Positions 9,301 through 18,025 of a stretch of DNA of 42,669 nt are shown here, one piece after another. The translations under genes and the position numbers were made by a program. Under the pieces are notes generated by a model, which saw only the letters and a program-made list of their open reading frames with translations, searched no databases and was not told the origin of the DNA. Source of the DNA: Veillonella sp. 3891 (GTDB lineage: Bacteria; Bacillota; Negativicutes; Veillonellales; Veillonellaceae); NCBI RefSeq assembly GCF_003992315.1, contig NZ_RQVE01000014.1, forward strand, positions 1 through 42,669. Direction: 5' to 3'. Each line of letters opens with the position of its first letter. Position 1 is the first letter of the stretch.

Positions 9301-10336
9301 TTTCTCCAGTTATTAATCGATATCCTCCCAAGGGTTTTCCTTCGTCATAGCATCTTTGAATTTCTGTGATAACTCTATTTACAGATATTTGTTTCATACA
9401 TGTTGGATTCTCACACCAACCAGGACCTTTAAATAAATAGTCACAAGGTGAACACTCTATTTCAGCATGTATACTAGCAAATATTCGTTGTGGCATCCCT
9501 CTCCAATCAGGTTGTGACCCATATAGTCCAATTACCGGTGTATCAACAGCATTTGCTACATGAATCGGAAAGCTACACCCATTAACAACCATATCTGTTA
9601 ATCGTATAACTTCACCTGTTTCAAAAATATTAGTTTTTCCTCTTAAATCAAGTACATTACGAGGAAATTCAACCTCATTATATTTTTTTGATGGAACACC
9701 AATAATAACCACACTTTTTTCTATTTTTTCTAATTCACTAAATAGGTTCAACCAGTATTCAATAGGCCAATCTTTTGCGTGTCCGCCTGTTTCTAAACTA
9801 CAAACAATAAAGTCATCATACAGTCTATTCTTTAATAATTCATTTACATTTTTCTTTTCTAATTCACTTCCTTCAGGATAGTATAAATGGTCCCATTCTG
9901 GTATCTGGGTGATATCTATTTGAAGTATATCCTTCACAAAATCCGCATATACCACTGGTTCATACGCATAGTCCATCCAAGACTTAGGTGAAATAAGATC
10001 AGTTAAAAAAAACTTCCTTTTATGAGGAAAACCTATTCTCTTTTTTACTCTTGCTAACCAATAAATTATAGAGATACGATATAGCGTGTCCATCAGATAT
10101 ACAATATCCGCTTTCCATAATTTTTTTATAATATTCCAAGAACTTTTATAGCTTTTATCGAACCCTAGATATTCATCTACAAATGGACACCCCTCCATTA
10201 ATGCTCTAGCATTTTCTTCTCCTACTACTATCAACTTAGTTTCTGGCAAAAGAGTTTTGATACCTCTCAGTATAGGTGTAAGCATTACCATATCCCCTAA
10301 TCCGCCAAACCGACTCATTATAATTTTTTTGTACAT
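9290..10336 (-). CDS. GT9-family (ADP-heptose:LPS heptosyltransferase-like) glycosyltransferase
   Basis: 348 residues. The N-terminal [20 protein letters not shown] is the GT9 signature. The C-terminal half has [20 protein letters not shown] (Lys-Asp-Trp-Pro donor loop), a [13 protein letters not shown] strand, and [21 protein letters not shown] Cys cluster ([19 protein letters not shown]) near the end is common in GT9 proteins outside the classical WaaC/WaaF group. It transfers heptose or a related sugar onto LPS core or glycan in the cytoplasm. ATG at 10336 with AAGGTAG upstream; 19 bp after the GT4 gene. Confidence 0.88.
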   Translation of the reverse strand: MYKKIIMSRFGGLGDMVMLTPILRGIKTLLPETKLIVVGEENARALMEGCPFVDEYLGFDKSYKSSWNIIKKLWKADIVYLMDTLYRISIIYWLARVKKRIGFPHKRKFFLTDLISPKSWMDYAYEPVVYADFVKDILQIDITQIPEWDHLYYPEGSELEKKNVNELLKNRLYDDFIVCSLETGGHAKDWPIEYWLNLFSELEKIEKSVVIIGVPSKKYNEVEFPRNVLDLRGKTNIFETGEVIRLTDMVVNGCSFPIHVANAVDTPVIGLYGSQPDWRGMPQRIFASIHAEIECSPCDYLFKGPGWCENPTCMKQISVNRVITEIQRCYDEGKPLGGYRLITGENDG

Positions 10337-10355
10337 ATTACTACCTTAGCAATTC

Positions 10356-11531
10356 CTATTTTGTATTAATGTCATTTAACAACTGTTCCCACTCATCCCA
10401 TATTCTATCTGGTGCATACACTTTCATACTTTTATTAGCATTTGCACCATATTCCACACGTAATTCTTGATTACTCATTAATTTCTTTAATCCTTGAGCT
10501 AAGCTATGGGCACCATCTTCACACAGTATTCCATTATATCCATCAATGATTAATTCATTCACTGCACTACATGATGCAAAGCCTACTGCTGGTAAGCCTT
10601 TACTCATAGCTTCCCCTAAGGATAATCCAAACCCTTCATAGGCACTTGGAAAAGCAAAAATATCACAACTTGCTAATGCACCTTCTACGTCATTTGTAGT
10701 TCCTGCAAACCGAATTTGTTCTTGTAATCCATGTGTAGCTATCATTAACTCCATTTGCTTAAAAAACGAATCACCTTCTTTGGCACCCCATAGTACTAAC
10801 TCCCAATTCGGAAATTCATCTGCTAATTTACAAAATGCTTCTATTAACAAATGTGGTTGTTTATGATTTTTAGATAATCTAGCCAAAAATCCTATTCTAT
10901 AGACCTCTTTAAAGCTTTTTAAATCTACTTGTTCCTTATATTGTGGAATCGCATTACCAATCACAGTCACCTTAGCATTCGGCAAATGATGTAATAGATG
11001 GTCTTTAAAGGATGGCAATAAAACTTGGTTCATTGCACATTTTTCTACAGCTGGTATCTCTGCTTTTGGATAAAAGTGAAAATAGTCTTCTGGATCACCA
11101 TGACTCATTGTTACAACTGGTATGGAGGTATCTAAATCCATAACCAACAGTTTTGTTGCTGCTGGTTGAAAGCTTACAATAACATCTGGTTGTGTCTTTT
11201 CCAATATATTCTGTAATGGTCCTAATAAATACGATTCAGCAAAATCATTATTAATAGTTCTCGCTTTTTGTTTATTAAACAAGCGATACCATTCACGTTT
11301 TAAACGTAGTGTAAGTGGATATGCTACTCTTTTTCCATCCATATTTCGCAAATCATATTGCAAGATCTCTCTATTAATAGGATAGTAAAACGCTCCAGAT
11401 TGTTCATCACTATATACTAATACAACCTCATGGCCTCGTCGGTTCATTTCATTGGCAAAGGCACAAGTTACCTTGGCCAATCCACCACTATCTGCAACCA
11501 TTTTGGTAAAATTTGCTAATAAGATTTTCAT
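10356..11531 (-). CDS. GT4-family glycosyltransferase
   Basis: 391 residues, intact. The N-terminus MKILLANFTKMVADSGGLAK carries a glycine-rich acceptor loop, followed by VTCAFANEMNRRGHEVVLVY. The C-terminal donor domain shows RIGFLARLSKNHKQPHLLIE, WELVLWGAKEG and IFAFPSAYEGFGLSLGEAMS with the E-x7-E motif (EGFGLSLGE). The overall layout matches the decayed gene at 3456-4624, suggesting they are paralogs. Its promoter/leader is copy B of the repeat, and AGAGGAAG precedes the ATG at 11531. It is first in the run 11531-7487 (GT4, GT9, acetyltransferase, GT4). Confidence 0.9.
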   Translation of the reverse strand: MKILLANFTKMVADSGGLAKVTCAFANEMNRRGHEVVLVYSDEQSGAFYYPINREILQYDLRNMDGKRVAYPLTLRLKREWYRLFNKQKARTINNDFAESYLLGPLQNILEKTQPDVIVSFQPAATKLLVMDLDTSIPVVTMSHGDPEDYFHFYPKAEIPAVEKCAMNQVLLPSFKDHLLHHLPNAKVTVIGNAIPQYKEQVDLKSFKEVYRIGFLARLSKNHKQPHLLIEAFCKLADEFPNWELVLWGAKEGDSFFKQMELMIATHGLQEQIRFAGTTNDVEGALASCDIFAFPSAYEGFGLSLGEAMSKGLPAVGFASCSAVNELIIDGYNGILCEDGAHSLAQGLKKLMSNQELRVEYGANANKSMKVYAPDRIWDEWEQLLNDINTK

Positions 11532-11562
11532 TTTAACTTCCTCTTATCTATCCACATATGAC

Positions 11563-11591
11563 AAAGACTATCACCTTACGTGATAGTCTTT
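11563..11591 (-). promoter_or_regulatory. 5'-leader hairpin of the GT4 gene
   Basis: The 11-bp perfect stem is identical to that at 7361-7389, with loop CCTTACG instead of TCTTGCG (plus strand). It sits inside the predicted 5' UTR. Confidence 0.7.
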
Positions 11592-11603
11592 TATTCATTC
11601 TTT

Positions 11604-11632
11604 ATTGTATCAAGTTTACGCTTTGTATTCAA
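11604..11632 (-). promoter_or_regulatory. Sigma-70-type promoter of the GT4 operon
   Basis: -35 TTGAAT (11627-11632), 17-bp spacer, -10 TACAAT (11604-11609), matching copy A. Confidence 0.75.
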
Positions 11633-11639
11633 CAACAGG

Positions 11640-13616
11640 TTATACATGATGTCGAACAATCGCACCAGTTACTTCCATATAGGCTCGTTGTAAAGCTACT
11701 ATATCTGTTAAATTATAATCATATACTGGCGTACCTTCTAAAGTCTCTACACGTTGATCTTTAAAGAAACCAATATGACTATTACTTATCCAATGATATG
11801 GAGTTACAATGAGCGCTTGCGATTCGAACAATGATGGGAATAAGCTTACATATTCATGATTTTTAGGTGCTACTAATTCCATGATCGTTGGCAAGATATT
11901 CATATGTGTTCCTATCCTTGTATTATTTAATAGACCTTTGTCAAAATCCTTATGTAACATATAAAATGCTGTACTAATATCTTCACGTAAGGTATGCACC
12001 CTATTAGCATCCTGACATGGCATCGGCAATCTTCTCGTGTGATCACCCGTTACTATAACTAAACTATCTTCATAAGTTTCTTGAATATAACGAACAAACT
12101 CGCTTAAATAATAATCACAATATGCATATGTTCCAATATCTTCAACATATTTATGTAAATGTTTCGGCAACCCTTTTAGTAGCGTTGCCTTTTCAACTCC
12201 ATACTTTTCAATTGGAATCGTATACGGCCCATGATTAGATGTAGTATAAATATAATGAAATTCACAACTATCTGAATTACTACTCTGTAATACTTGCTTG
12301 ATCCCATCTAAAAATAAATGGTCATGTACACCCAACCAAGTATGTGGTGTATCACTAGATGTAGCATCAAAACCAGAATATACATTATGAAATCCATTTC
12401 CTTTAGCAAATAGACCTAAGCTAGACCAAGATAAGGAACCCCCATACCACAGTGAGCATGTATACCCTAACTCTGAAATTTGTTTTCCCAATGATGTCGG
12501 TAGTTGGTTGTTCCAAAAATACGCTTTTTCATTCAACTCTAAATTGACATCATAAATACCATTCAACATAGAGCTAATGGACGGCTGAGATATTAATCCA
12601 CCTGCTAAAAAATTATCACTATGAATAGTCGTATTTTGTTCGCGAATTAATCTGCCTGCATTAGCAATGGGTATATCTTTATATATATCATCAAATGCGA
12701 ACTGACTATAACTTTCTTCTACGATTAAAAATATCTTTTTAGGCTTTTTAATTCGAGGTCCTAGTGCTTTTTTTCGCATAGAGTTCCAGAGCGTACCTAC
12801 TAAATCCTGTTCAACCTTGATTAAAGGCTTTAAAGTTTGAATAGACTCCACATCACTATGCTCTAATATTTCTTGTGGTTTTGCCCGAATAGCTAATTCA
12901 AAAGCAATCAAATCATCCATACAAGCCTTAGCAAAAAACATATCTCGTTTAACTATTTCAGGTACTGTATCCCATTCAGGTTTATTGCGATGCTTAAATG
13001 TACCACCGTAACGAAACCAATAATACACGGCCACTGTCGCTATCACAATTACAGTATTATATATATAATACATATAGTCCGAATGAGTTGTCGGTACAGT
13101 AATAGTTCCTAAACCTAGTATCCATCCTAGAAAATAGTATATCCCTACTGTATAAATTGGCAAGGATAATAAAATCCACCATCCATGATTTTGATTAAAG
13201 AATATATCTAATAAATTTCTTTTATCTGCATTTCTTCCTAATCGTAAATTTGAATTATATGTATCCTTGTAATGATAATAGAAAATTAATTTTCCTAAAA
13301 AAGCTACATATACTACAAGAAAATATAAAGTTCCCAAAATCACTCTAATAAAATCACTATGCAGGTAAACAACTTCAAGCCCCAATGAAGGTAACGTTAC
13401 TAGCAAAAATAAACCAAGTAACACATAGGCATTAAAATCCATCCCCCACCAAAATCCATAGTTAAAGCATGTATGCCATTTTTGTTCTTGACCTTTATAC
13501 GTGCGATTCGGTGCAAAATAATAAATGAATAAAAATCTAAAAATAGCACATAATATGGGACTTAACAGAAAAATCTTTATATCTTGTTGTAAGCCTTGTA
13601 AAATTAACAGTTCCAT
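11640..13616 (-). CDS. LtaS/sulfatase-family membrane transferase (phosphoglycerol- or phosphoethanolamine-type)
   Basis: 658 residues. About five hydrophobic segments occupy the first 220 residues. An alkaline-phosphatase-superfamily domain outside the membrane follows: FLIVEESY (metal-binding Glu), GGLISQPSISSMLNG (nucleophile region, Ser where most relatives have Thr), YTTSNHGPY and IVTGDHTRR (metal-binding Asp-His). Such enzymes move phosphoglycerol or phosphoethanolamine from phospholipid to an envelope glycan on the outer face of the inner membrane. ATG at 13616 with a GGTG site, 35 bp after rfbB, so probably the same operon. The substrate is inferred from context only. Confidence 0.8.
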   Translation of the reverse strand: MELLILQGLQQDIKIFLLSPILCAIFRFLFIYYFAPNRTYKGQEQKWHTCFNYGFWWGMDFNAYVLLGLFLLVTLPSLGLEVVYLHSDFIRVILGTLYFLVVYVAFLGKLIFYYHYKDTYNSNLRLGRNADKRNLLDIFFNQNHGWWILLSLPIYTVGIYYFLGWILGLGTITVPTTHSDYMYYIYNTVIVIATVAVYYWFRYGGTFKHRNKPEWDTVPEIVKRDMFFAKACMDDLIAFELAIRAKPQEILEHSDVESIQTLKPLIKVEQDLVGTLWNSMRKKALGPRIKKPKKIFLIVEESYSQFAFDDIYKDIPIANAGRLIREQNTTIHSDNFLAGGLISQPSISSMLNGIYDVNLELNEKAYFWNNQLPTSLGKQISELGYTCSLWYGGSLSWSSLGLFAKGNGFHNVYSGFDATSSDTPHTWLGVHDHLFLDGIKQVLQSSNSDSCEFHYIYTTSNHGPYTIPIEKYGVEKATLLKGLPKHLHKYVEDIGTYAYCDYYLSEFVRYIQETYEDSLVIVTGDHTRRLPMPCQDANRVHTLREDISTAFYMLHKDFDKGLLNNTRIGTHMNILPTIMELVAPKNHEYVSLFPSLFESQALIVTPYHWISNSHIGFFKDQRVETLEGTPVYDYNLTDIVALQRAYMEVTGAIVRHHV

Positions 13617-13651
13617 AATTCACCACAATATAACAATACAATTTGTCAAAT

Positions 13652-14602
13652 TTATATAATATTTTCCCTATACCACTCCACAATCCCTTGTAATGTCTCT
13701 TCCATGGTATACTCTGGTCTCCACCCCAATGTTCCCAGCTTACTGCTATTTATGGCATATCGCAAATCATGGCCCAATCGGTCTGGTACATACCTAATTA
13801 ATTCATAAGGTTTTCCCAACACATCTAGAATTCGCTTCACTAGCTGAATATTGGGAATCTCTTCTCCAGCCCCTACATTATAGACCTCTCCTACTGTACC
13901 TTTTTGCAGAATGAAATCAATAGCTCTACAGTGGTCCACAACGTGAATCCAGTCACGGATATTTAGTCCATTTCCATAGACTGGTAAGGGTTTATCTAAC
14001 AAAGCATTTTGTATCATAAGGGGAATTAACTTCTCTGGGTATTGATGGGCTCCATAATTATTAGAACATCTAGATATTGTCACAGGCAATCCATAGGTTT
14101 TATAATAACTCAACACTAATAGATCTGAAGATGCCTTTGATGCTGCGTAAGGACTAGTAGGTTTTAAAGGGCTTTGTTCTGTAAAAGGAACGCCTCCTTC
14201 TAAAGGCAAGGCTCCATATACTTCATCTGTTGATACATGATGAAACCGTTGTATGCCATATCGTAAACAAGCATCAAGTAAAACGCCTGTACCAATGACA
14301 TTCGTCTCTAAGAATACTTGTGGGCCTGTAATACTTCGATCCACATGAGTTTCTGCTGCAAAATGTACCACCACATCAGGCTTATACGTAACAAACAGAG
14401 TATCTACGAAAGAAGCATCTCGAATATTTCCTTCTATTATAGTCAACCTAGAATCTTCTGGTAAATCTTTTATATTATTCTTATTCCCTGCATAGGTTAA
14501 GGCATCTAAACAGATAAAAGAATCACCTAGATAGGTCTTCATCATATATCGCAAGAAATGGCTACCTATAAAGCCACAGCCACCTGTAACTAAAATATTC
14601 AT
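13652..14602 (-). CDS. rfbB: dTDP-glucose 4,6-dehydratase
   Basis: 316 residues from the ATG at 14602; starts at 14614 or a TTG at 14620 are possible but lack a better ribosome site. An extended short-chain dehydrogenase: NAD-binding GGCGFIGSHFL at the N-terminus, FAAETHVDRSI, catalytic HVSTDEVYGAL, and YAASKAS (Tyr-x3-Lys). SRCSNNYGAHQYPEKLIPLM and NIRDWIHVVDHC are the usual RmlB blocks. It converts dTDP-glucose to dTDP-4-keto-6-deoxyglucose, the precursor of rhamnose and other 6-deoxysugars. No rmlA, rmlC or rmlD lies in the window, so the rest of the pathway must be elsewhere. It follows a hairpin terminator at 14618-14646 and heads the pair with the 11640-13616 transferase. Confidence 0.93.
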   Translation of the reverse strand: MNILVTGGCGFIGSHFLRYMMKTYLGDSFICLDALTYAGNKNNIKDLPEDSRLTIIEGNIRDASFVDTLFVTYKPDVVVHFAAETHVDRSITGPQVFLETNVIGTGVLLDACLRYGIQRFHHVSTDEVYGALPLEGGVPFTEQSPLKPTSPYAASKASSDLLVLSYYKTYGLPVTISRCSNNYGAHQYPEKLIPLMIQNALLDKPLPVYGNGLNIRDWIHVVDHCRAIDFILQKGTVGEVYNVGAGEEIPNIQLVKRILDVLGKPYELIRYVPDRLGHDLRYAINSSKLGTLGWRPEYTMEETLQGIVEWYRENII

Positions 14603-14617
14603 ATTCACATCCATATA

Positions 14618-14646
14618 CAAAAGAAACCCGCTACATAAGTAGCGAG
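14618..14646 (-). terminator. Terminator after the LtaS-like gene, just before rfbB
   Basis: CGCTAC pairs with GTAGCG (14629-14644) around a 4-nt loop, followed on the minus strand by GGGTTTCTTTTG. The short T-rich tail makes partial read-through into rfbB plausible; no convincing promoter was found between this hairpin and rfbB. Confidence 0.6.
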
Positions 14647-14746
14647 CATGGTGGTATGTTCTATGACGATACCGTTTTACTACTTATTTTACAGCATATA
14701 TACATATTCACAGTCAATATTTAGCGTTTATTTAGGTAGAATAATC

Positions 14747-16696
14747 CTACTCCACCGCATTTCCTCTCACAATTCGCCACACGCTTATAGTCCGCAATGC
14801 CTTAATGTACTTCGCATACTCTTCTGGCATAGCTTGACCTTGTTCATGGATACCGCTAGCATCTACGTACAAGCGATGATTAAAGCCCATTTTTGGTTGT
14901 GTAAATAGACTTGGCATTAAGCTCATATAGGTATCACCTTTACGACCTACTAGCTCTGCCAAGGTAGGATTAATTTGTAAGGCACTACCGAAGCTACTTT
15001 CACTCAGCCAACTAGGGTTGATACCTTGTCCATAGACAATGAATGGTATCGCCGAGAAGGTTGGAATATCTACTTGAGTGGCAAAGCTAAACCGCTCAGA
15101 ATGGTCTCCTGTAATCAAGGTCAGCATAGTAGGGTCCAATTTCTCTACGTCATGAATCATTTTCCCCATTGTCATATCTGCATACCAGAAATGGCCGATT
15201 TCGTTCACCGTTTTATCATCTTTTTTGATAGAGTCATCGCCTTTACCGATTACCTTTGACGCATCAAAACCAGCTTTTGCTAAATCTACAGAATACGGTG
15301 GATGATTCGAAGATGTCATGATAAAGTGGAACACTTTTTCGCCTGGTTGTTCCCCTTTTACATAATTGGTAATCGCCTTAAACAAATCTCCATCAGGAGC
15401 GCCCCAAGCATTGCCTCCTTCATAAGGGAAACTAGTCGCACCATGAAACTCGTCAAACCCTTGTGCTAGTGCAAATCGTTCCACGTCTTGCCAAGTCCCA
15501 AATCCACCATACCAGAACACTGTTTTATAACCAAAATGTTTCATCATTTGCGCAATTCCAGTACCATATTTTGCTTTATAGGACTGCCCTTCATAATTTG
15601 GATATAAACCCGCATCGGCTAAGCCTGTGACAAATCCATTGATAGCTGGCATAGTGCCTGTGCCATGGGCTAGCATATATTTCGTGTGCATCGCTTTTGG
15701 CGAACTTTGAATCGCCTTGCCTTCTTGTACAATGTATGTACCTAATTCTTCATAGTTTGGCAAAAATGGCCATAAGCCGTAGCTTTCACCTAGTACAAAG
15801 ATAACATTATTTGGTTGTGTAGGTAATTTTTCTTCTGTAATGGTCCTTGTAAAAGCCTCATCAATGGTATTTGCCTTCGGATTACCTCCCACAGATTGGA
15901 TGACATCTCTAAGTTCTGCCCCTGTAATAGTAATTTTCTTCGCTTGTTTAGACCGTTCATAAATGGTGGATACTCTTTTCAAGGCTTGCCCATCATCTAA
16001 AATTGCTTCATTTAATAGATTGGATTTCGTCCGTGCTGCATTTTCCCAATGGATGGAACCATTATAGGTAAAAGCACCACCAAATCGCAATCCAATGCCC
16101 ACGGCTACAACCAACAGGATGGATCCTAGCACTGTGGCAATTTGTTTGCCCTTACCATCTATCTGTATCGTCCACGTACGGTTGGTGTAGAGTTTCATAA
16201 AAACATAGACCATCACTGCACAGAACACAATCGCTAAGGGCACACGCCAGAGCAATCCATATTCAGAAATCCCTGTTTGCAAGGTGGCACCAATATCGTC
16301 ATGAGCCCCGTTGATAATCATGGCATTGAAAGTAGCATGGAAAATCGTAAAATAAGGTATACGCAAGCAAAATAAAAACGTAAACACTGCCGTGCTAATA
16401 CCGTAAATCCAGCGACGAATTTTCCAAGGAGAATACCATGTAAAGCTGCCAAATATGCCAGGTAATGTAGAGAATACAAAACTAAGTAATACAATGGCTC
16501 CCGCTGTTTTTAAGCTAATTCGAAATCCTAACCATAAAGCCTCAAGAATATCCCCGGCACCTACTTCACCTAGTTGATCTTGAAAGAGCCCGATAAAGGC
16601 TATCCGAAACACCATGAATAGTGCGGAGAACCAAAGTAATCCTTTTACATCTAACTGTAGTCCATCTAACCAGTTAGTTAGCTTTGTATGTCCCAT
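14747..16696 (-). CDS. LtaS-like membrane phosphotransferase (sulfatase family)
   Basis: 649 residues. Five predicted transmembrane segments lie in about the first 210 residues. The catalytic domain follows: FVLGESYGLWPFLP (metal-binding Glu), HGTGTMPAINGFVTG (Thr nucleophile of the LtaS/OpgB/EptA type), FWYGGFGTW, MTSSNHPPYS and LITGDHSERF (metal-binding Asp-His). The first transmembrane region is rich in Trp and Phe. It probably transfers phosphoglycerol or a similar head group onto an envelope glycan. It is monocistronic by layout: own promoter at 16777-16805 and a terminator before rfbB. ATG at 16696 has an AGAGGAG site. It is clearly related to the transferase at 11640-13616 but not a recent duplicate. 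Confidence 0.85.
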   Translation of the reverse strand: MGHTKLTNWLDGLQLDVKGLLWFSALFMVFRIAFIGLFQDQLGEVGAGDILEALWLGFRISLKTAGAIVLLSFVFSTLPGIFGSFTWYSPWKIRRWIYGISTAVFTFLFCLRIPYFTIFHATFNAMIINGAHDDIGATLQTGISEYGLLWRVPLAIVFCAVMVYVFMKLYTNRTWTIQIDGKGKQIATVLGSILLVVAVGIGLRFGGAFTYNGSIHWENAARTKSNLLNEAILDDGQALKRVSTIYERSKQAKKITITGAELRDVIQSVGGNPKANTIDEAFTRTITEEKLPTQPNNVIFVLGESYGLWPFLPNYEELGTYIVQEGKAIQSSPKAMHTKYMLAHGTGTMPAINGFVTGLADAGLYPNYEGQSYKAKYGTGIAQMMKHFGYKTVFWYGGFGTWQDVERFALAQGFDEFHGATSFPYEGGNAWGAPDGDLFKAITNYVKGEQPGEKVFHFIMTSSNHPPYSVDLAKAGFDASKVIGKGDDSIKKDDKTVNEIGHFWYADMTMGKMIHDVEKLDPTMLTLITGDHSERFSFATQVDIPTFSAIPFIVYGQGINPSWLSESSFGSALQINPTLAELVGRKGDTYMSLMPSLFTQPKMGFNHRLYVDASGIHEQGQAMPEEYAKYIKALRTISVWRIVRGNAVE

Positions 16697-16776
16697 GAGT
16701 CTACTCCTCTTATTACAAATTGTATCGGTATCTGTTATGACAGAATATCGTCATCGTTCAACTATTGTTACCTTCC

Positions 16777-16805
16777 ATTATACTCCAAATTCTCGTAACA
16801 ATCAA
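16777..16805 (-). promoter_or_regulatory. Promoter of the LtaS-like gene
   Basis: -35 TTGATT (16800-16805), 17-bp spacer, perfect -10 TATAAT (16777-16782). The -35 box overlaps the T run of the upstream cbiK-like terminator. Confidence 0.75.
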
Positions 16806-16840
16806 AAAATCGCATACCATGGTATATCATGATATGCGAT
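16804..16840 (-). terminator. Terminator of the CbiK-like gene
   Basis: ATCGCATA pairs with TATGCGAT (16833-16840 with 16809-16816); the minus strand continues with six T. It starts about 14 bp past the stop codon. Confidence 0.75.
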
Positions 16841-16853
16841 AGTTCTTATTGTC

Positions 16854-17726
16854 TTATGCGGTTCTGAAAGTTCCATGTTTCACAACAGGTTTGCCTTCTC
16901 CTGTTTCACGTTGACGTAAGGTGCGACGCTCTGCACTGCGAATGACTTGGGATAAATGTTTCACGAACAATTCTTGGATGTACGGATTTTCTCCTAACCC
17001 TTCGTTCCAGATAGATACACCATAGCCTTGTTGGCCTAACAAGGTTGCAATGGAGTCCGAACGCTCGCCACCTAAATAGTCCATTAAGTGAGCTGAGCCG
17101 ATCAACGCCAATGGCACCACCAACACCTCTTGATGGTCTAAGCGTTCTAATAGTGTTAAGGCTTGTTTGAAATTAGGGAATCCATTAGCGGTAAATACTA
17201 CTACATTTTGTCCCGCCCCGTACAAGCATTTCAATTGTAACGCACTGTATTCTAATTGGTTTTGTCCATTAGCCATTAATAACACAGTTTTATTTAAAGC
17301 ACGAATATTAATATGTTTGATGATGGCTTCTATGGTATCGGAGTAATCGTCAGCATAGTTCTTCACGCCTAAGGAGTTCAACAATGGTTTACCCACCGTA
17401 GCACGCAAGCCACGATCATGAGCTTCTTTCATCACTTCTTTACGCATTTGTACATAACATTGATCCCACACTAAGGCAAATGGTTGTACAAAGATATCTG
17501 TTACCCCTGCACTTGCCAAACTTTCAATAGCACCTGTTAATGTATAGACTTGCGCGTCATACTTTTCATTCCATTTATCTACTAATGCATCCGATAAAAA
17601 TACACGGCGCACTTCCACGCCTGGATACATGTCCTTAATCCGTCGTTCCATGGCACCTACGGATGCTTCCACCGCATCTCCATAGATGGATCCAAATGTT
17701 GCTAACACAATACCACGTTGATTCAT
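16854..17726 (-). CDS. CbiK-family (sirohydrochlorin cobaltochelatase-like) protein with altered metal site
   Basis: 290 residues from the ATG at 17726, chosen because GGAGG lies 6 nt upstream (an ATG at 17738 has none). The class II chelatase fold is recognisable: GIVLATFGSIYGDAVEASVG at the N-terminus and VVVFTANGFPNFKQAL and VLVVPLALIGSAHLMDYLGG later. In CbiK the cobalt ligands are a His in a GHGT motif, a Glu in a VEGYP motif and a His in the GxHA motif. Here they read LLMANGQNQ (Asn153), FTANGFP (Asn181) and SAH (His213), so only the last is kept. No signal peptide is seen, unlike periplasmic CbiK forms. A terminator follows and a strong promoter precedes. It may be a chelatase of unusual chemistry, or a tetrapyrrole or metal-binding protein without chelatase activity. 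No other cobalamin or haem genes lie nearby. Confidence 0.8.
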   Translation of the reverse strand: MNQRGIVLATFGSIYGDAVEASVGAMERRIKDMYPGVEVRRVFLSDALVDKWNEKYDAQVYTLTGAIESLASAGVTDIFVQPFALVWDQCYVQMRKEVMKEAHDRGLRATVGKPLLNSLGVKNYADDYSDTIEAIIKHINIRALNKTVLLMANGQNQLEYSALQLKCLYGAGQNVVVFTANGFPNFKQALTLLERLDHQEVLVVPLALIGSAHLMDYLGGERSDSIATLLGQQGYGVSIWNEGLGENPYIQELFVKHLSQVIRSAERRTLRQRETGEGKPVVKHGTFRTA

Positions 17727-17785
17727 ATATGCCTCCATATTAATTCCTTGTTTGTTGGGTTACATAAACACACTTCTTAATACCT

Positions 17786-17814
17786 ATCATACGTCACGTT
17801 TTACATTATGTCAA
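17786..17814 (-). promoter_or_regulatory. Promoter of the CbiK-like gene
   Basis: Perfect -35 TTGACA (17809-17814), 17-bp spacer, -10 TATGAT (17786-17791). The leader of about 55 nt shows no riboswitch that I can recognise. Confidence 0.8.
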
Positions 17815-17964
17815 TGATAATTTTTCTCAGTTATTAAATTATTGAAAGAAGTTTATAGCAAGCATATACGACTCCATATTAACTCTTAAATTTACCTATA
17901 TATGGCTAGCCTTCGCATTTGATAAAGATGTATTTCTCATCCTTAAATCGTATACTATACATAC

Positions 17965-18008
17965 TAAAAAGGTCTGACAATAGAAGCTGTTATCTATTAT
18001 CAGACCTT
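17965..18008 (-). terminator. Terminator of the HigBA / DnaA-N-like operon
   Basis: A 16-bp stem with one mismatch (17969-17984 with 17993-18008), 8-nt loop, then TTTTTA on the minus strand, 18 bp past the stop codon of the 104-residue gene. Confidence 0.85.
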
Positions 18009-18025
18009 AACTAGTTAACATATAC

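Larger units (their letters stand above)
11536..11644 (-). repeat. Promoter/leader repeat, copy B
   Basis: Partner of 7334-7442: same promoter boxes, same 11-bp leader stem, same ribosome site. It drives the GT4 gene at 10356-11531. The two direct copies bracket a four-gene, about 4.2-kb block, so recombination between them would delete it. Confidence 0.85.

Noticed and set aside
14600-14700. Possible T-box or riboswitch upstream of rfbB
   Set aside because: No T-box consensus or specifier loop is visible; the hairpin is a simple short stem.
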